NCBI GenBank assembly: GCA_905372305.1
Contig: CAJPOP010000001.1
Span: forward strand, 62,001 to 126,000
From: Candidatus Saccharimonadota bacterium
Lineage (GTDB): Bacteria > Patescibacteriota > Saccharimonadia > Saccharimonadales > Saccharimonadaceae
Direction: 5' to 3'
DNA: 64,000 bases
Shown piece by piece: positions 24,331-31,910 of this stretch (the stretch's first letter is position 1; each line of letters opens with the position of its first letter). The position numbers were made by a program, and so were the translations under genes. The notes below the pieces were generated by a model. The model worked only from the letters and a program-made list of their open reading frames with translations. It had not been told where the DNA came from and made no database searches.

Positions 24331-25245
24331 ATGCTGCAATATCTTCATTCAAGTGCTAAAGATCAGCATATCAAGCCGTTGGAACGCCTGCAGGCAGGTT
24401 CGTGGGTGCGCTGCGAACGTCCGAACGAGGATGAGTTGGCCGAGTTGTTGTCGCTGGGGCTTGATAATGATTTGCTGAGCGACGCGCTTGATCCGCATGA
24501 GGTGCCGCGCCTGGAGATTGGCGACGATTGGACGTATCTAATCGCCCGGTTGCCAGATACTGACGACGATTTTAATGATTTTACCACGCCGATTTTATTT
24601 TGCTTGAATAAGAATTACGTGGTGACCTTATCGCGTGACAGCTTGGGCAGGTTGTGGCAGCCGTTTATCGACCAAGCGCGTTCACGCACTGACCGTCCAG
24701 TTGAACTACTGGTTGATATGATTGACGCAATATCTAGGCAATATCAGCGGCGGGTGGCGACGATTAACCGCCAGATGCGGGCAGCGACCGATAATATTCA
24801 CACGCTGCGGGTTAAAGATATTGCTACTCTGGCGGAATACGAGCGCAAATTGAATGATTACTTGGACGCGCTCATCCCGATGAACTGGGCGGTCGAGAAG
24901 TTGCTGGCGACTAGCGGCTTGCGGCTGCGGGCTGACGATAAGGAAGATGTCGAGGACTTGTCGATTGATTTGGAGCAGGTGATTGCCCGCTGTAAAAGCT
25001 TGCTGCGCACCATCACTAATGTTCGCGATAGCTACCGGGCGGTGATGGACACTCGCCTGAACGAGACGATTCGTTTGCTAACGGTAATCACTGTGGCGTT
25101 GACTATCCCGACGATGATTGCTGGGTTGTTTGGTATGAATGTGCCAGTGCCTGGCGCTAATGATCCGCTGATGTTTTGGAAAATTACTGTAGTCAGCATC
25201 GTGGCGGCCTGCGCGCTGGGCGGATTCTTTTTGCGGAAACGATAA
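24331..25245 (+). CDS. CorA-like Mg2+/divalent cation channel (first of two)
   Basis: A 304-residue CorA-family protein. An acidic alpha/beta cytosolic domain (1-130) leads into the long stalk helices and two C-terminal transmembrane helices. The pore signature GMN is present (LFGMNVPVPG, after about residue 265) with the acidic loop between the helices. It forms homopentamers in the inner membrane. A -10 like TATAAA (24319-24324) ends 6 nt before the ATG. A second CorA is found at 59180; the two differ clearly in their cytosolic domains. Confidence 0.92.
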   Translation: MLQYLHSSAKDQHIKPLERLQAGSWVRCERPNEDELAELLSLGLDNDLLSDALDPHEVPRLEIGDDWTYLIARLPDTDDDFNDFTTPILFCLNKNYVVTLSRDSLGRLWQPFIDQARSRTDRPVELLVDMIDAISRQYQRRVATINRQMRAATDNIHTLRVKDIATLAEYERKLNDYLDALIPMNWAVEKLLATSGLRLRADDKEDVEDLSIDLEQVIARCKSLLRTITNVRDSYRAVMDTRLNETIRLLTVITVALTIPTMIAGLFGMNVPVPGANDPLMFWKITVVSIVAACALGGFFLRKR

Positions 25246-25288
25246 ATATCTTGGCTAAAGGCAAATGTTGGCTTAGAGGGGTTGTAGT

Positions 25289-25927
25289 CTAATTTGGTAC
25301 GCCGTATCCCAGCAGCCCGTCATACTGCTTGTCGCGATTTGTAAACACGCGTATGCGGTTCATCTCGTTGCCGCCAACGGTAGTCAAGACGCCGTTATCG
25401 TTTTTCAAGACAATGTTGGTGTGGTCACCAAATACCGGCGAATTGCGATAAATTGCTACGTCGCCAGGAAGCGGTTGGTAATCGGAATTAGCGGGCTTGA
25501 ACCGGCCGGTTGCCTCGTAGTATTCACGTAAGGTAAACGTCCCAGGGATACGCCAGCCGCCAGTATGCGGATTCTTCAGCGGCGCGCCCGCTTGATGCAT
25601 GATCCAGCTCACAAAGTTAGCACACCACGCCTCCTCGGCGCCCTGGCTGAACTTGGCGCCAGCGGATTGCGCCTTGAATTCAGTCTTTGCTAGGCTGATA
25701 ATTTTTTGGCGAGTTGGGCTTAAATTTGCCATATCAATATTTGGAAAAGCCGCTTCGCCAGACGACCTGTCGAGGCGCGTGGAATTAATAAGAGACGACA
25801 GTTTATCGGCAATTTTCGGCTTAATAATGACTGCGACCGATATAATAAGCAAAAGTGTAACCATGCTTAAAATAATACAGCGTTTCTTTGAGAAAAATTT
25901 GGGCGCCGCCGCCTGCTGGTGCTTCAT
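25289..25927 (-). CDS. Membrane-anchored CHAP-domain cell-wall hydrolase
   Basis: A 212-residue protein. One N-terminal transmembrane helix (about 16-38) is followed by a linker and a CHAP amidase/endopeptidase domain: catalytic Cys in EEAWCANFVSWI, His in GDHTNIVL, and a downstream Asn region (VGGNEMNRI). It should cut peptide bonds in peptidoglycan. An upstream in-frame extension exists, but the ATG at 25927 has TATAAT (25934-25939 on the minus strand) ending 6 nt before it, which decides the start. For an epibiont, such hydrolases may remodel its own wall or attack the host wall; this is inference. Confidence 0.88.
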   Translation of the reverse strand: MKHQQAAAPKFFSKKRCIILSMVTLLLIISVAVIIKPKIADKLSSLINSTRLDRSSGEAAFPNIDMANLSPTRQKIISLAKTEFKAQSAGAKFSQGAEEAWCANFVSWIMHQAGAPLKNPHTGGWRIPGTFTLREYYEATGRFKPANSDYQPLPGDVAIYRNSPVFGDHTNIVLKNDNGVLTTVGGNEMNRIRVFTNRDKQYDGLLGYGVPN

Positions 25928-25984
25928 GTAATAATTATATCGCGAAAGCTGTTTGGCTGTTAAAATGTAATTGAGGCAAACGTT

Positions 25985-26494
25985 ATGTTTAAGCAATCAG
26001 ATATCAAGTCAAATAATTTTTACGCATCCGCGAATGATATTGGCGGAAGACGAGGTAGAATTGCCAGATGGTAAAAGGTCCAGGGTAAAGGCGGCGTGAT
26101 TATCATTTGCCAAAACGGCGGCAAGGTGCTTATTCAGCGGGAATATTCGTATCCGGTTGATGATATATTGTATCAATTTCCCGGCGGTAAAATTGAAGAA
26201 GGCGAGACTCTCGAGCAAGCTGCCCAGCGCGAATTGGCGGAAGAATCTAATATTTTGGCGGAATATTTTCAGCAAATTGGCTGGTTTTATGCCGACAATC
26301 GCCGTACTAATGCCAAGTTGTACGTTGTCTGTGCGCGCGGCACCTTTCGAGATAATTATTCGCTCCAGCCAGATGATACCGAATTTATCTCTAGCAGTTG
26401 GTTAGAAATAGGTAAACTTGAGCAGATGATTTCTGACGGTCAGATTGTTAACTACTCTATGCTAGCAGCATGGGCGTTGTTTAAACTGCGGTGA
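25985..26494 (+). pseudogene. NUDIX hydrolase gene with frameshifted N-terminal part
   Basis: The catalytic half (from GTG 26096) is a good ADP-sugar-pyrophosphatase-like NUDIX: FPGG then a NUDIX box with RELAEES, in which the usual final Gly is Asn. Upstream, the expected N-terminus is split over frames: an ATG at 25985 gives a start (MFKQSDIKSN), and another frame reads THPRMILAEDEVELPDGKRSR up to a stop at 26097-26099. Two small indels (near 26011-26022 and 26078-26092) would join the three pieces. It is therefore either a decaying gene or a sequence error. A truncated product from 26096 lacks the N-terminal dimer strand. Confidence 0.65.
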
Positions 26495-26514
26495 TAATAT
26501 GGAAAGCTATGTGT

Positions 26515-26520
26515 TATAAT
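26515..26520 (+). promoter_or_regulatory. -10 element (TATAAT) for the 286-residue unknown gene
   Basis: TATAAT is 39 nt upstream of the ATG, and AAAAAGGA sits just before the start. This gene therefore has a conventional leader, unlike most single genes here. Confidence 0.5.
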
Positions 26521-26559
26521 TTAAAAAACATAAGCATTATAAAATAAAAAAGGAAAACT

Positions 26560-27420
26560 ATGCCAAACATTACCGTTAGATTCAAGAAGGGCGGACATGA
26601 TATTGATGTGGATACATACATAGGAACGCTTCGCTCTCTGTCTGTTATTGCAAAAGAGGTTAACTATAAGAATAATAATCGTAGCGACATCCAACTGAAT
26701 ATCGTTGCGCAAAAAGAGGGTAGCTTTGAAGCTGTTATTGAGTTTGTAAGTACCGCTGGTCCAATCGCAGTTCAGGCCGCTCCGGAGATATTGTCAATCA
26801 TAAACACCATTATTGAACTATATAAGATCAAAAAAACTTTGAGGGATACGGGTAATGCTCAAGTTACTAATCTGGCGGATAACAAGGTGCAGGTTATAAA
26901 TAACTTTGGTACTATGGTGGTTGATCAGCCAACATATAATTTATATAGCGAGAACCAGACAGTGCAGGATGCTCTAGCCAGCACGTTTTCAAAAACATCA
27001 AAAGACAATTCTGTAGACAGTTTAGTTCTTAATTCATACGACGATAGAGTGGAAGTTGATCGTAGTGATTTTGAGGCTTTATCTCGAAAAATGACTATTC
27101 AAGCAAAAGATATGGAAAATGAGGTTGTTGCTGCTACTTTGGTTGTAGCAAAGCCAGTGTTGGATAACTCGGGAAATAAATGGTCATTATTTAAAGGTAC
27201 AGAGAAAATCCAGGCCGATATTCAAGATGAAGAGTTTCTAGGGCGTGTTGCCAGAAGAGAATGTAGTTTTACATCTGGCGACCGACTTATGGTAGAGCTG
27301 CTCATTCAGAAAGAGTATAGCGAACAGTATCTTATGTATATACCAAAGAAATATTCCATTCTCAAGGTCAAGAGCCATATTACGGGAGACGAAGCGATTC
27401 AGATGGATATGCTCGGATAA
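26560..27420 (+). CDS. Unknown 286-residue protein, probably acquired
   Basis: No family recognised. The N-terminus (about 1-70) looks like a small alpha/beta fold (ITVRFKKGGHDIDVDTYIGTLRSLSVIAKEVN) with the phrase EGSFEAVIEF, then a hydrophobic helical stretch (about 68-90: AGPIAVQAAPEILSIINTIIELY) that could sit in a membrane or drive oligomers. The C-terminal half (about 165-286) is beta-rich. Similar phrases occur in proteins encoded by integrative elements, but I cannot name one. AT-rich codon use and a lone position suggest horizontal transfer. AAAAAGGA precedes the ATG. Confidence 0.7.
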   Translation: MPNITVRFKKGGHDIDVDTYIGTLRSLSVIAKEVNYKNNNRSDIQLNIVAQKEGSFEAVIEFVSTAGPIAVQAAPEILSIINTIIELYKIKKTLRDTGNAQVTNLADNKVQVINNFGTMVVDQPTYNLYSENQTVQDALASTFSKTSKDNSVDSLVLNSYDDRVEVDRSDFEALSRKMTIQAKDMENEVVAATLVVAKPVLDNSGNKWSLFKGTEKIQADIQDEEFLGRVARRECSFTSGDRLMVELLIQKEYSEQYLMYIPKKYSILKVKSHITGDEAIQMDMLG

Positions 27421-27492
27421 ATCAATCAAAATATCAAGCATGAACTTCAATAGCAGTGTACAATTAAGAGATATTGACAAGGGATAGTGACA

Positions 27493-27521
27493 GATTATAG
27501 CCTGTCTCTTCTGTGCTATAA
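27493..27521. promoter_or_regulatory. Palindromic operator over the -10 of the ABC-2 operon
   Basis: ATTATAGC (27493-27500) and GCTATAAT (27514-27521) are perfect 8-bp arms, 13 nt apart. The right arm contains the TATAAT -10 (27516-27521) and the left arm lies in the spacer. A TTGACA at 27474-27479 is nearby but poorly spaced. It suggests repression by a dimeric regulator. Confidence 0.5.
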
Positions 27522-27587
27522 TAATCCCAAAAGCGAGCGATCACCCGTGCGCGATGTTTCTCTGTTAGGGAGTAGAAAGGAATTTAT

Positions 27588-28352
27588 ATGGCTCAACCCA
27601 AACCAATAATAACAGTTGACCAACTCGTCAAGACTTACGATGGCAAGAATGTCGTCGATGGTGTGTCGTTTGAGGTTAAGAAAGGCGAAATCTTTGGCAT
27701 CCTCGGGCCGAATGGCGCCGGTAAGACGACGACGCTAGAGATGCTGGAGGCGCTCCGGCCGATTGACGGCGGTACGGCGACCATCGACGGAATTGATGTT
27801 GCCGAGGAACCCAGGCGCATTAAAAACATCATCGGCATTCAGCTGCAGTCGACAATGTTTTACGACAAGCTAACCTTGCGCGAACAATTGAAAATGTTTG
27901 CCAGCCTGTACGGACAAACGATCGACGCTGACGCGCTGCTAGCCAAGGTGCAATTGACCGACAAGGCTAAAAATTACGTCGAGCAGCTCTCGGGCGGGCA
28001 GAAACAGCGCTTCGCTATCGCTTCGACGCTGGTCAATAATCCGACGGTACTATTCCTTGACGAGCCGACCACCGGGTTGGATCCGCAGGCTCGCCGCAAT
28101 CTCTGGGATTTGATTAAAGAGATTCGCGATGAAGGCATTACTATCGTGCTGACCACGCATTACATGGACGAGGCCGAGCTGCTGTGCGACCGCTTGGCGA
28201 TTATGGATAATGGTAAAATCATCACCATTGATACGCCGCATAATCTGATCAAGCAACTACTGGCGCGCGGTTTCAAGAAAAAGCAAGTTGTCGAGCAGGC
28301 CAATTTGGAGGACGTATTTATTGACTTAACAGGAAAGGCGATTCGGGATTAG
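27588..28352 (+). CDS. ABC-2 type transporter ATP-binding protein
   Basis: A 254-residue ATPase of the DrrA/CcmA type. Walker A is GPNGAGKTT, the Q-loop follows, the signature is LSGGQKQR, Walker B is FLDEPTTGLD and the switch His is in LTTHYMDEA. The ABC-2 partner permease starts one base after the stop. Systems like this export drugs, lipids or glycans; the substrate is not visible. AGAAAGGA lies before the ATG and the promoter carries a palindrome at 27493-27521. Confidence 0.93.
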   Translation: MAQPKPIITVDQLVKTYDGKNVVDGVSFEVKKGEIFGILGPNGAGKTTTLEMLEALRPIDGGTATIDGIDVAEEPRRIKNIIGIQLQSTMFYDKLTLREQLKMFASLYGQTIDADALLAKVQLTDKAKNYVEQLSGGQKQRFAIASTLVNNPTVLFLDEPTTGLDPQARRNLWDLIKEIRDEGITIVLTTHYMDEAELLCDRLAIMDNGKIITIDTPHNLIKQLLARGFKKKQVVEQANLEDVFIDLTGKAIRD

Positions 28353-28353
28353 T

Positions 28354-29472
28354 ATGAAAAAATATTGGACTGGTGTATTCGGGCAAGTACGCGCCCAACA
28401 AAAACGCTTTATCCGCGATAAAATGTCGCTGTTCTTTACCTTCCTGTTTCCGCTCATCTTCTTGTTGGTGTTCGGTTCGATTTTTAATAATCAATCGACC
28501 AGCTTTGACATCGCGATTATCAATAATTCGCAGACGGAATTTGCTAAAAACTTCGTCAAAGGCGCCAAAGACAATGCCAAAGACTCGATTCTTAAAATTA
28601 AAGATGTTAAGGACATGAACGAGGCTCGCGAGAAGTTGAAGCGTTCAGAGCTGAACGGTATCATTGAACTACCGAGCGACTTTGGCGAGGTGAAGGGAGA
28701 AGGCAGAGATGCTCGCCCGACTGGCACAATTAACGTGCTGTACGCCAAAGGTTCCGAGCAAACCGGTAGCGCGCTAACAGCGGTGATGAACCAGATTGCC
28801 AATGAACTAAATAAGCATTTGGGCCAGCCAGAAGCACCGCTCAAGGCTGCTGGCAAAGCTGTCGGCGACGAGCAGTTGAAGGCTTTTGATTATACATTCA
28901 CCGGACTGCTGGCTTTCAGCTTGATGAGTATGGGTGTCTTTGGTCTGGCTAACCAAATGCCAGCCGAAAAGCAGCGCGGCTCTTACCGCCGATTGCGTGC
29001 GGCGCCGTTTACCTCGGGCCAGCTGATTATTGCCATGGCGATTCACTATACGATTATTTCGCTGCTCAGTTTGACTATGATGATTGTTGTCGGTATGCTG
29101 CTGTTCCAGTTTAATATGCGCGGCGATTGGGGGCTCTTTGTCCTTATGGCGGTGCTGGCGGCCTTTATGATGGTGGGCCTAGGTCTATTGATTGGTGGCT
29201 GGGCAAAGAATGAAAACCAGTCCGCACCATTAACCAACCTGATTTCCTTCCCGATGATGTTCTTGTCTGGTGCGTTCTTCCCGCTGTACATGTTCCCAGA
29301 ATGGTTACGCGGTGCTGCTCAGTTCATCCCGATGACGCCGATTACCGATGGCTTCCGCCTGATTATGACTGAGCACGCTAGTCTCATCGAAGTCTTGCCG
29401 CAAATCGGCGCCGTCGGCGCTTGGGTCGTCGTTATCTACATCGTCGCGATTAAGCTGTTTAGGTGGGAATAA
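28354..29472 (+). CDS. ABC-2 type transporter permease
   Basis: A 372-residue membrane protein. One transmembrane helix near the N-terminus (about 25-45) is followed by an extracytoplasmic domain of about 130 residues and then five to six helices from about 190, with the conserved ABC-2 segment (PAEKQRGSYRRLRAAP, later MFLSGAFFPLYMFPEWLR). This is the usual ABC-2 exporter layout. It is the partner of the ATPase one base upstream. A long hairpin starts 20 bases after the stop and probably ends transcription. Confidence 0.92.
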   Translation: MKKYWTGVFGQVRAQQKRFIRDKMSLFFTFLFPLIFLLVFGSIFNNQSTSFDIAIINNSQTEFAKNFVKGAKDNAKDSILKIKDVKDMNEAREKLKRSELNGIIELPSDFGEVKGEGRDARPTGTINVLYAKGSEQTGSALTAVMNQIANELNKHLGQPEAPLKAAGKAVGDEQLKAFDYTFTGLLAFSLMSMGVFGLANQMPAEKQRGSYRRLRAAPFTSGQLIIAMAIHYTIISLLSLTMMIVVGMLLFQFNMRGDWGLFVLMAVLAAFMMVGLGLLIGGWAKNENQSAPLTNLISFPMMFLSGAFFPLYMFPEWLRGAAQFIPMTPITDGFRLIMTEHASLIEVLPQIGAVGAWVVVIYIVAIKLFRWE

Positions 29473-29491
29473 TATAATATCAATGAAAATA

Positions 29492-29593
29492 GCCCGCCGA
29501 ACGAGCTCAAGCTGAATGCGGATCTTTCAATCCGAGAAACAAGTAACTGTCTCAATCAGATTGAACGCATTTGGCGAGCTATTTTCGGCGGGC
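29492..29593. terminator. Long five-segment hairpin between convergent genes
   Basis: Nested complementary segments are GCCCGCCGA (29492-29500) with TCGGCGGGC (29585-29593), AGCTC (29504-29508) with GAGCT (29576-29580), AATGCG (29515-29520) with CGCATT (29566-29571), TTCAATC (29526-29532) with GATTGAA (29559-29565), and GAGA (29534-29537) with TCTC (29550-29553). They are collinear, so the RNA can fold into one ~100-nt arm on either strand. It may be a bidirectional terminator, a processed RNA or a mobile-element relic. Confidence 0.65.
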
Positions 29594-29595
29594 GG

Positions 29596-29778
29596 TTAGC
29601 CCTTGCCTCCCTTCTTCTCATCATCGCGGCGGTTTCCTGCCGCCACGATGATGGCGGCCAGAAAAACTGATCGCCGAATAGAAGGTGAGATCGGCAGAAA
29701 GTACGCGATACCTGAGAGGATCGCGTACGACGTTATGGCTACGAGAAAAACTCGTAGCAGAGTCTTCACGACTGACAT
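29596..29778 (-). CDS. 60-residue small membrane protein in a highly structured transcript
   Basis: I do not recognise it. Two hydrophobic segments (about 7-29 VFLVAITSYAILSGIAYFLP and 37-48 SVFLAAIIVAAG) and a Lys/Asp-rich tail make a plausible two-pass membrane protein. GGGAGGGAAA directly before the ATG is a good ribosome site and a consensus promoter lies upstream. Unusually, the coding strand also holds strong inverted repeats: 29619-29653 (CATCATCG/CGATGATG arms), 29701-29728 (GTACGCGAT/ATCGCGTAC) and 29738-29758 (GCTACGAG/CTCGTAGC). The alternative is a structured non-coding RNA with a fortuitous ORF. Confidence 0.55.
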   Translation of the reverse strand: MSVVKTLLRVFLVAITSYAILSGIAYFLPISPSIRRSVFLAAIIVAAGNRRDDEKKGGKG

Positions 29779-29799
29779 TTTCCCTCCCTGGAGAAATGC

Positions 29800-29848
29800 T
29801 GCTCAAAGCTAAAGGGCGACTTCCGCCCTAAGGTCGTAGCCCTGAGCA
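29800..29848 (-). other. Structured 5' leader of the 60-residue gene
   Basis: TGCTCA (29800-29805) pairs with TGAGCA (29843-29848) and encloses AGGGCG/CGCCCT (29813-29818 with 29824-29829), giving a two-stem fold between the promoter and the ribosome site. This could regulate translation; no known riboswitch class is recognised. Confidence 0.5.
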
Positions 29849-29858
29849 AAAGCTGATA

Positions 29859-29887
29859 TATATATCACTAATAGAATAAAATGTCAA
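29859..29887 (-). promoter_or_regulatory. Consensus promoter of the 60-residue gene
   Basis: On the minus strand, TTGACA (29882-29887), an exact 17-bp spacer and TATATA (29859-29864). It is one of the best -35/-10 pairs in the window and gives a leader of about 75 nt. Confidence 0.7.
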
Positions 29888-29998
29888 TGAATTTTAAGCA
29901 AAAACGTGTCATTATATGTTTTTACGGCGTTTAATTCGAAAGATAAATTAATTATCTATTGTTAAATACGTCCATCTCTGTAGTTAAGAGTGCTGTAG

Positions 29999-30004
29999 TA
30001 TAAT
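29999..30004 (+). promoter_or_regulatory. -10 element (TATAAT) of the MazG-like gene
   Basis: TATAAT is 42 nt upstream of ATG 30047, giving a short leader with the ribosome site AGAAGGGGGA at 30034-30043. Confidence 0.5.
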
Positions 30005-30046
30005 GAAACTAGCTATAGTATGAAAGCTATGTCAGAAGGGGGAATT

Positions 30047-30418
30047 ATGACATTTGAAGAAGCGCAAGAGTTAGTGATGAGTCATATTCGCGCGCGGAAG
30101 TGGGATAAGACGAATGATTCGCGCGGTTTGGCTATATCGTTGTCTCTGGAAGCTAATGAGTTATTAGAATATTTCCAGTGGGGTGATAAACATATCGGCA
30201 CCAAAGACGACATGGCGAGCGAACTGGCCGATATCATTATTTATGCTATTCAATTTGCCGCGCGCTTTGATATCAATATCCCCGAAGCGGTTGCTGCAAA
30301 AATTGCCAAGCAAGCCGAAAAATATCCGGTCGAGATTTTTGAGATTGAAGATGAAGCCGAGCAAAATCGCCGCTGGCTGGAAGCTAAGAAAAATTATAAG
30401 AAGGATACGACGTTATGA
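30047..30418 (+). CDS. MazG-like nucleotide pyrophosphohydrolase
   Basis: About 123 residues with the all-alpha NTP-PPase signature: SLEANELLEYFQW (ExxE), then ELADIIIYAIQFAARFDI (ExxD). Members of this dCTPase/RS21-C6-like group hydrolyse (d)NTPs and clean the nucleotide pool. Two starts are possible; ATG 30047 has AGAAGGGGGA just upstream and matches the family N-terminus (MTFEEAQELV), while ATG 30020 would add nine residues. A TATAAT at 29999-30004 supplies the promoter. It overlaps the following gene by 4 bases. Confidence 0.88.
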   Translation: MTFEEAQELVMSHIRARKWDKTNDSRGLAISLSLEANELLEYFQWGDKHIGTKDDMASELADIIIYAIQFAARFDINIPEAVAAKIAKQAEKYPVEIFEIEDEAEQNRRWLEAKKNYKKDTTL

Positions 30419-31029
30419 AAAAGAGGGTTGGCATGAATAAAAAACTTATTGCGATTATTTCCGTCATAATCATCTTGTGCGGAGCTGCGGCTGGGTTGTG
30501 GTATAACCGCCAGCATTCTGCCGAACAACCGAAAACTCCGTCTACTAACGTGTCCGACGCCGCCAAATTCAAGTCAGAATATCCGCGAGTGGCGGCGAAT
30601 AATCGCTTCGTTTATGCTAGCGATAAAGAAGTTCTTGGTGTCTTTGATCACGGCAGCGGCGTGGTTTTCTTAGGCTTTCCGCAATGTCCGTGGTGCCAGC
30701 ATTTGAGCGAATATGTTGATCGGGCAGCTCGGGCTGAAAGTATTGATAAAATATACTATTTGAATATTCGCGATGCCCGCGCTAATAACAGCGACGTTTA
30801 TCAGAAGCTGGTTAAAAAGCTGGAGCCGTACCTAGATAAAGATGACAACGGCAAACCGCGAATATTTGTGCCGGACGTCTCGATCGTCAAGAACGGCAAG
30901 ATTATCGGCCGCTACAAAGAGGAGTCAACTGGCGACGACAACATCACGCCGGATAAATACTGGACGAGCGAAAGGATTGAACGGACATCGTCGCAGCTGC
31001 GCGGATTTATGCGGCAGCTGAAAGGCTAA
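30415..31029 (+). CDS. Membrane-anchored thioredoxin-like protein (CPWC)
   Basis: A 204-residue protein with an N-terminal membrane anchor (about 10-29), a short linker and a thioredoxin-like domain with active site CPWC (Cys 91, 94) in FLGFPQCPWCQH, and a later cis-Pro region (FVPDVSIVKNGKIIG). CPWC and the anchored position suggest extracytoplasmic thiol exchange. It overlaps the MazG-like gene by 4 bases. An alternative start at 30433 (AGAGGG upstream) would drop six residues. It converges with the VanZ-like gene, whose 3' end overlaps by 4 bases on the other strand. Confidence 0.85.
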   Translation: MKKRVGMNKKLIAIISVIIILCGAAAGLWYNRQHSAEQPKTPSTNVSDAAKFKSEYPRVAANNRFVYASDKEVLGVFDHGSGVVFLGFPQCPWCQHLSEYVDRAARAESIDKIYYLNIRDARANNSDVYQKLVKKLEPYLDKDDNGKPRIFVPDVSIVKNGKIIGRYKEESTGDDNITPDKYWTSERIERTSSQLRGFMRQLKG

Positions 31030-31910
31030 TTTTCTGGATTAGCATCGTCTTTTGGCTGCCGTTTATCGTTTTTGCGTCGGCGTTTCGGTTCGATGCCGAC
31101 CAGATAACTACCAATCGTCCAGCCTTTGGCAATCCTTGGTATGATAAACAACTGAATAATAATCCAGACCCCTAGCTCTGAGAGATAGAATCTACCAGGT
31201 TGTATGGTGTCTATAAAAAATGGATAAACTAGCGACCGGGTAACTACTGAGGCGAAGATAATAAGGGCTATATTGATGCAGCTGGCTAAGAATTTATTGC
31301 GGCGATTAGGCGCGGCGTAGTTTTCGTCGCTGAGTTTGACGCTGGGAACTTTATAACCGATTAGCCATGTCAACATAAATCCGAGTAAGCAGCCAAAGGT
31401 ATTGGTTATTAAATCATTAACATCAAACAGCCGATAACTGCAAGGATATAAACCGAACACGCCAGTTAGCTGCGTCACCTCTATTAGCATCGATAAAAGA
31501 AAGCCGCTTAGCAACGCAAATTTCCAATGCTTGTGAAAATACGCTTTCATAAAAATGCCCAGCGGCACAAAGAAAACGATATTCATGACTAATTGCAGCG
31601 TGATATATAGGGTATCTTTGTTAGGCTGAACAACGTCGTTAACCCAGTTGAAGGGTATAAGTTGTGGCTGGATGTGATATGTTTGGCAAAAGGTAATCGG
31701 GTCTTTTGGTACTGGCGACAGCGTAAAAAAGATTAGCCCTGTGAAATAGAGAATTGAGCCGTAGGAAAAGAATACATACGACCATGTTACGCGCCGGCGC
31801 ATGGTCAGCCGTGAAATGATGAATGGTATGGTCAAGAGGATGCATAAGAAAGGCCAGAAACTTAAAGATCCGATCAGCGGCGCTGAAAACGAATTGAGAA
31901 ATTTTAGCAT
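31026..31910 (-). CDS. VanZ-like integral membrane protein
   Basis: A 294-residue protein with about eight transmembrane helices. The N-terminal 190 residues match the VanZ family: an early LIFFTLSPVP, the LIPFNWVND segment, then MNIVFFVPLGIFM, and FDVNDLITNTFGCLLG, which is the family's DxxxNxxG element. The C-terminal 100 residues form an additional helical hairpin pair (RDD-like spacing) and a basic tail. Members of the family affect glycopeptide or lipid-II-related resistance; the mechanism is uncertain. It shares its first base with the stop of the DsbA-like gene upstream, so they form an operon. Confidence 0.85.
   Translation of the reverse strand: MLKFLNSFSAPLIGSLSFWPFLCILLTIPFIISRLTMRRRVTWSYVFFSYGSILYFTGLIFFTLSPVPKDPITFCQTYHIQPQLIPFNWVNDVVQPNKDTLYITLQLVMNIVFFVPLGIFMKAYFHKHWKFALLSGFLLSMLIEVTQLTGVFGLYPCSYRLFDVNDLITNTFGCLLGFMLTWLIGYKVPSVKLSDENYAAPNRRNKFLASCINIALIIFASVVTRSLVYPFFIDTIQPGRFYLSELGVWIIIQLFIIPRIAKGWTIGSYLVGIEPKRRRKNDKRQPKDDANPEN

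Noticed and set aside
29492..29860. Structured region considered as RNase P RNA, tmRNA or another standard RNA
   Set aside because: None of the conserved RNase P cores, no tRNA-like end or tag ORF of tmRNA, and no SRP signature were found on either strand.
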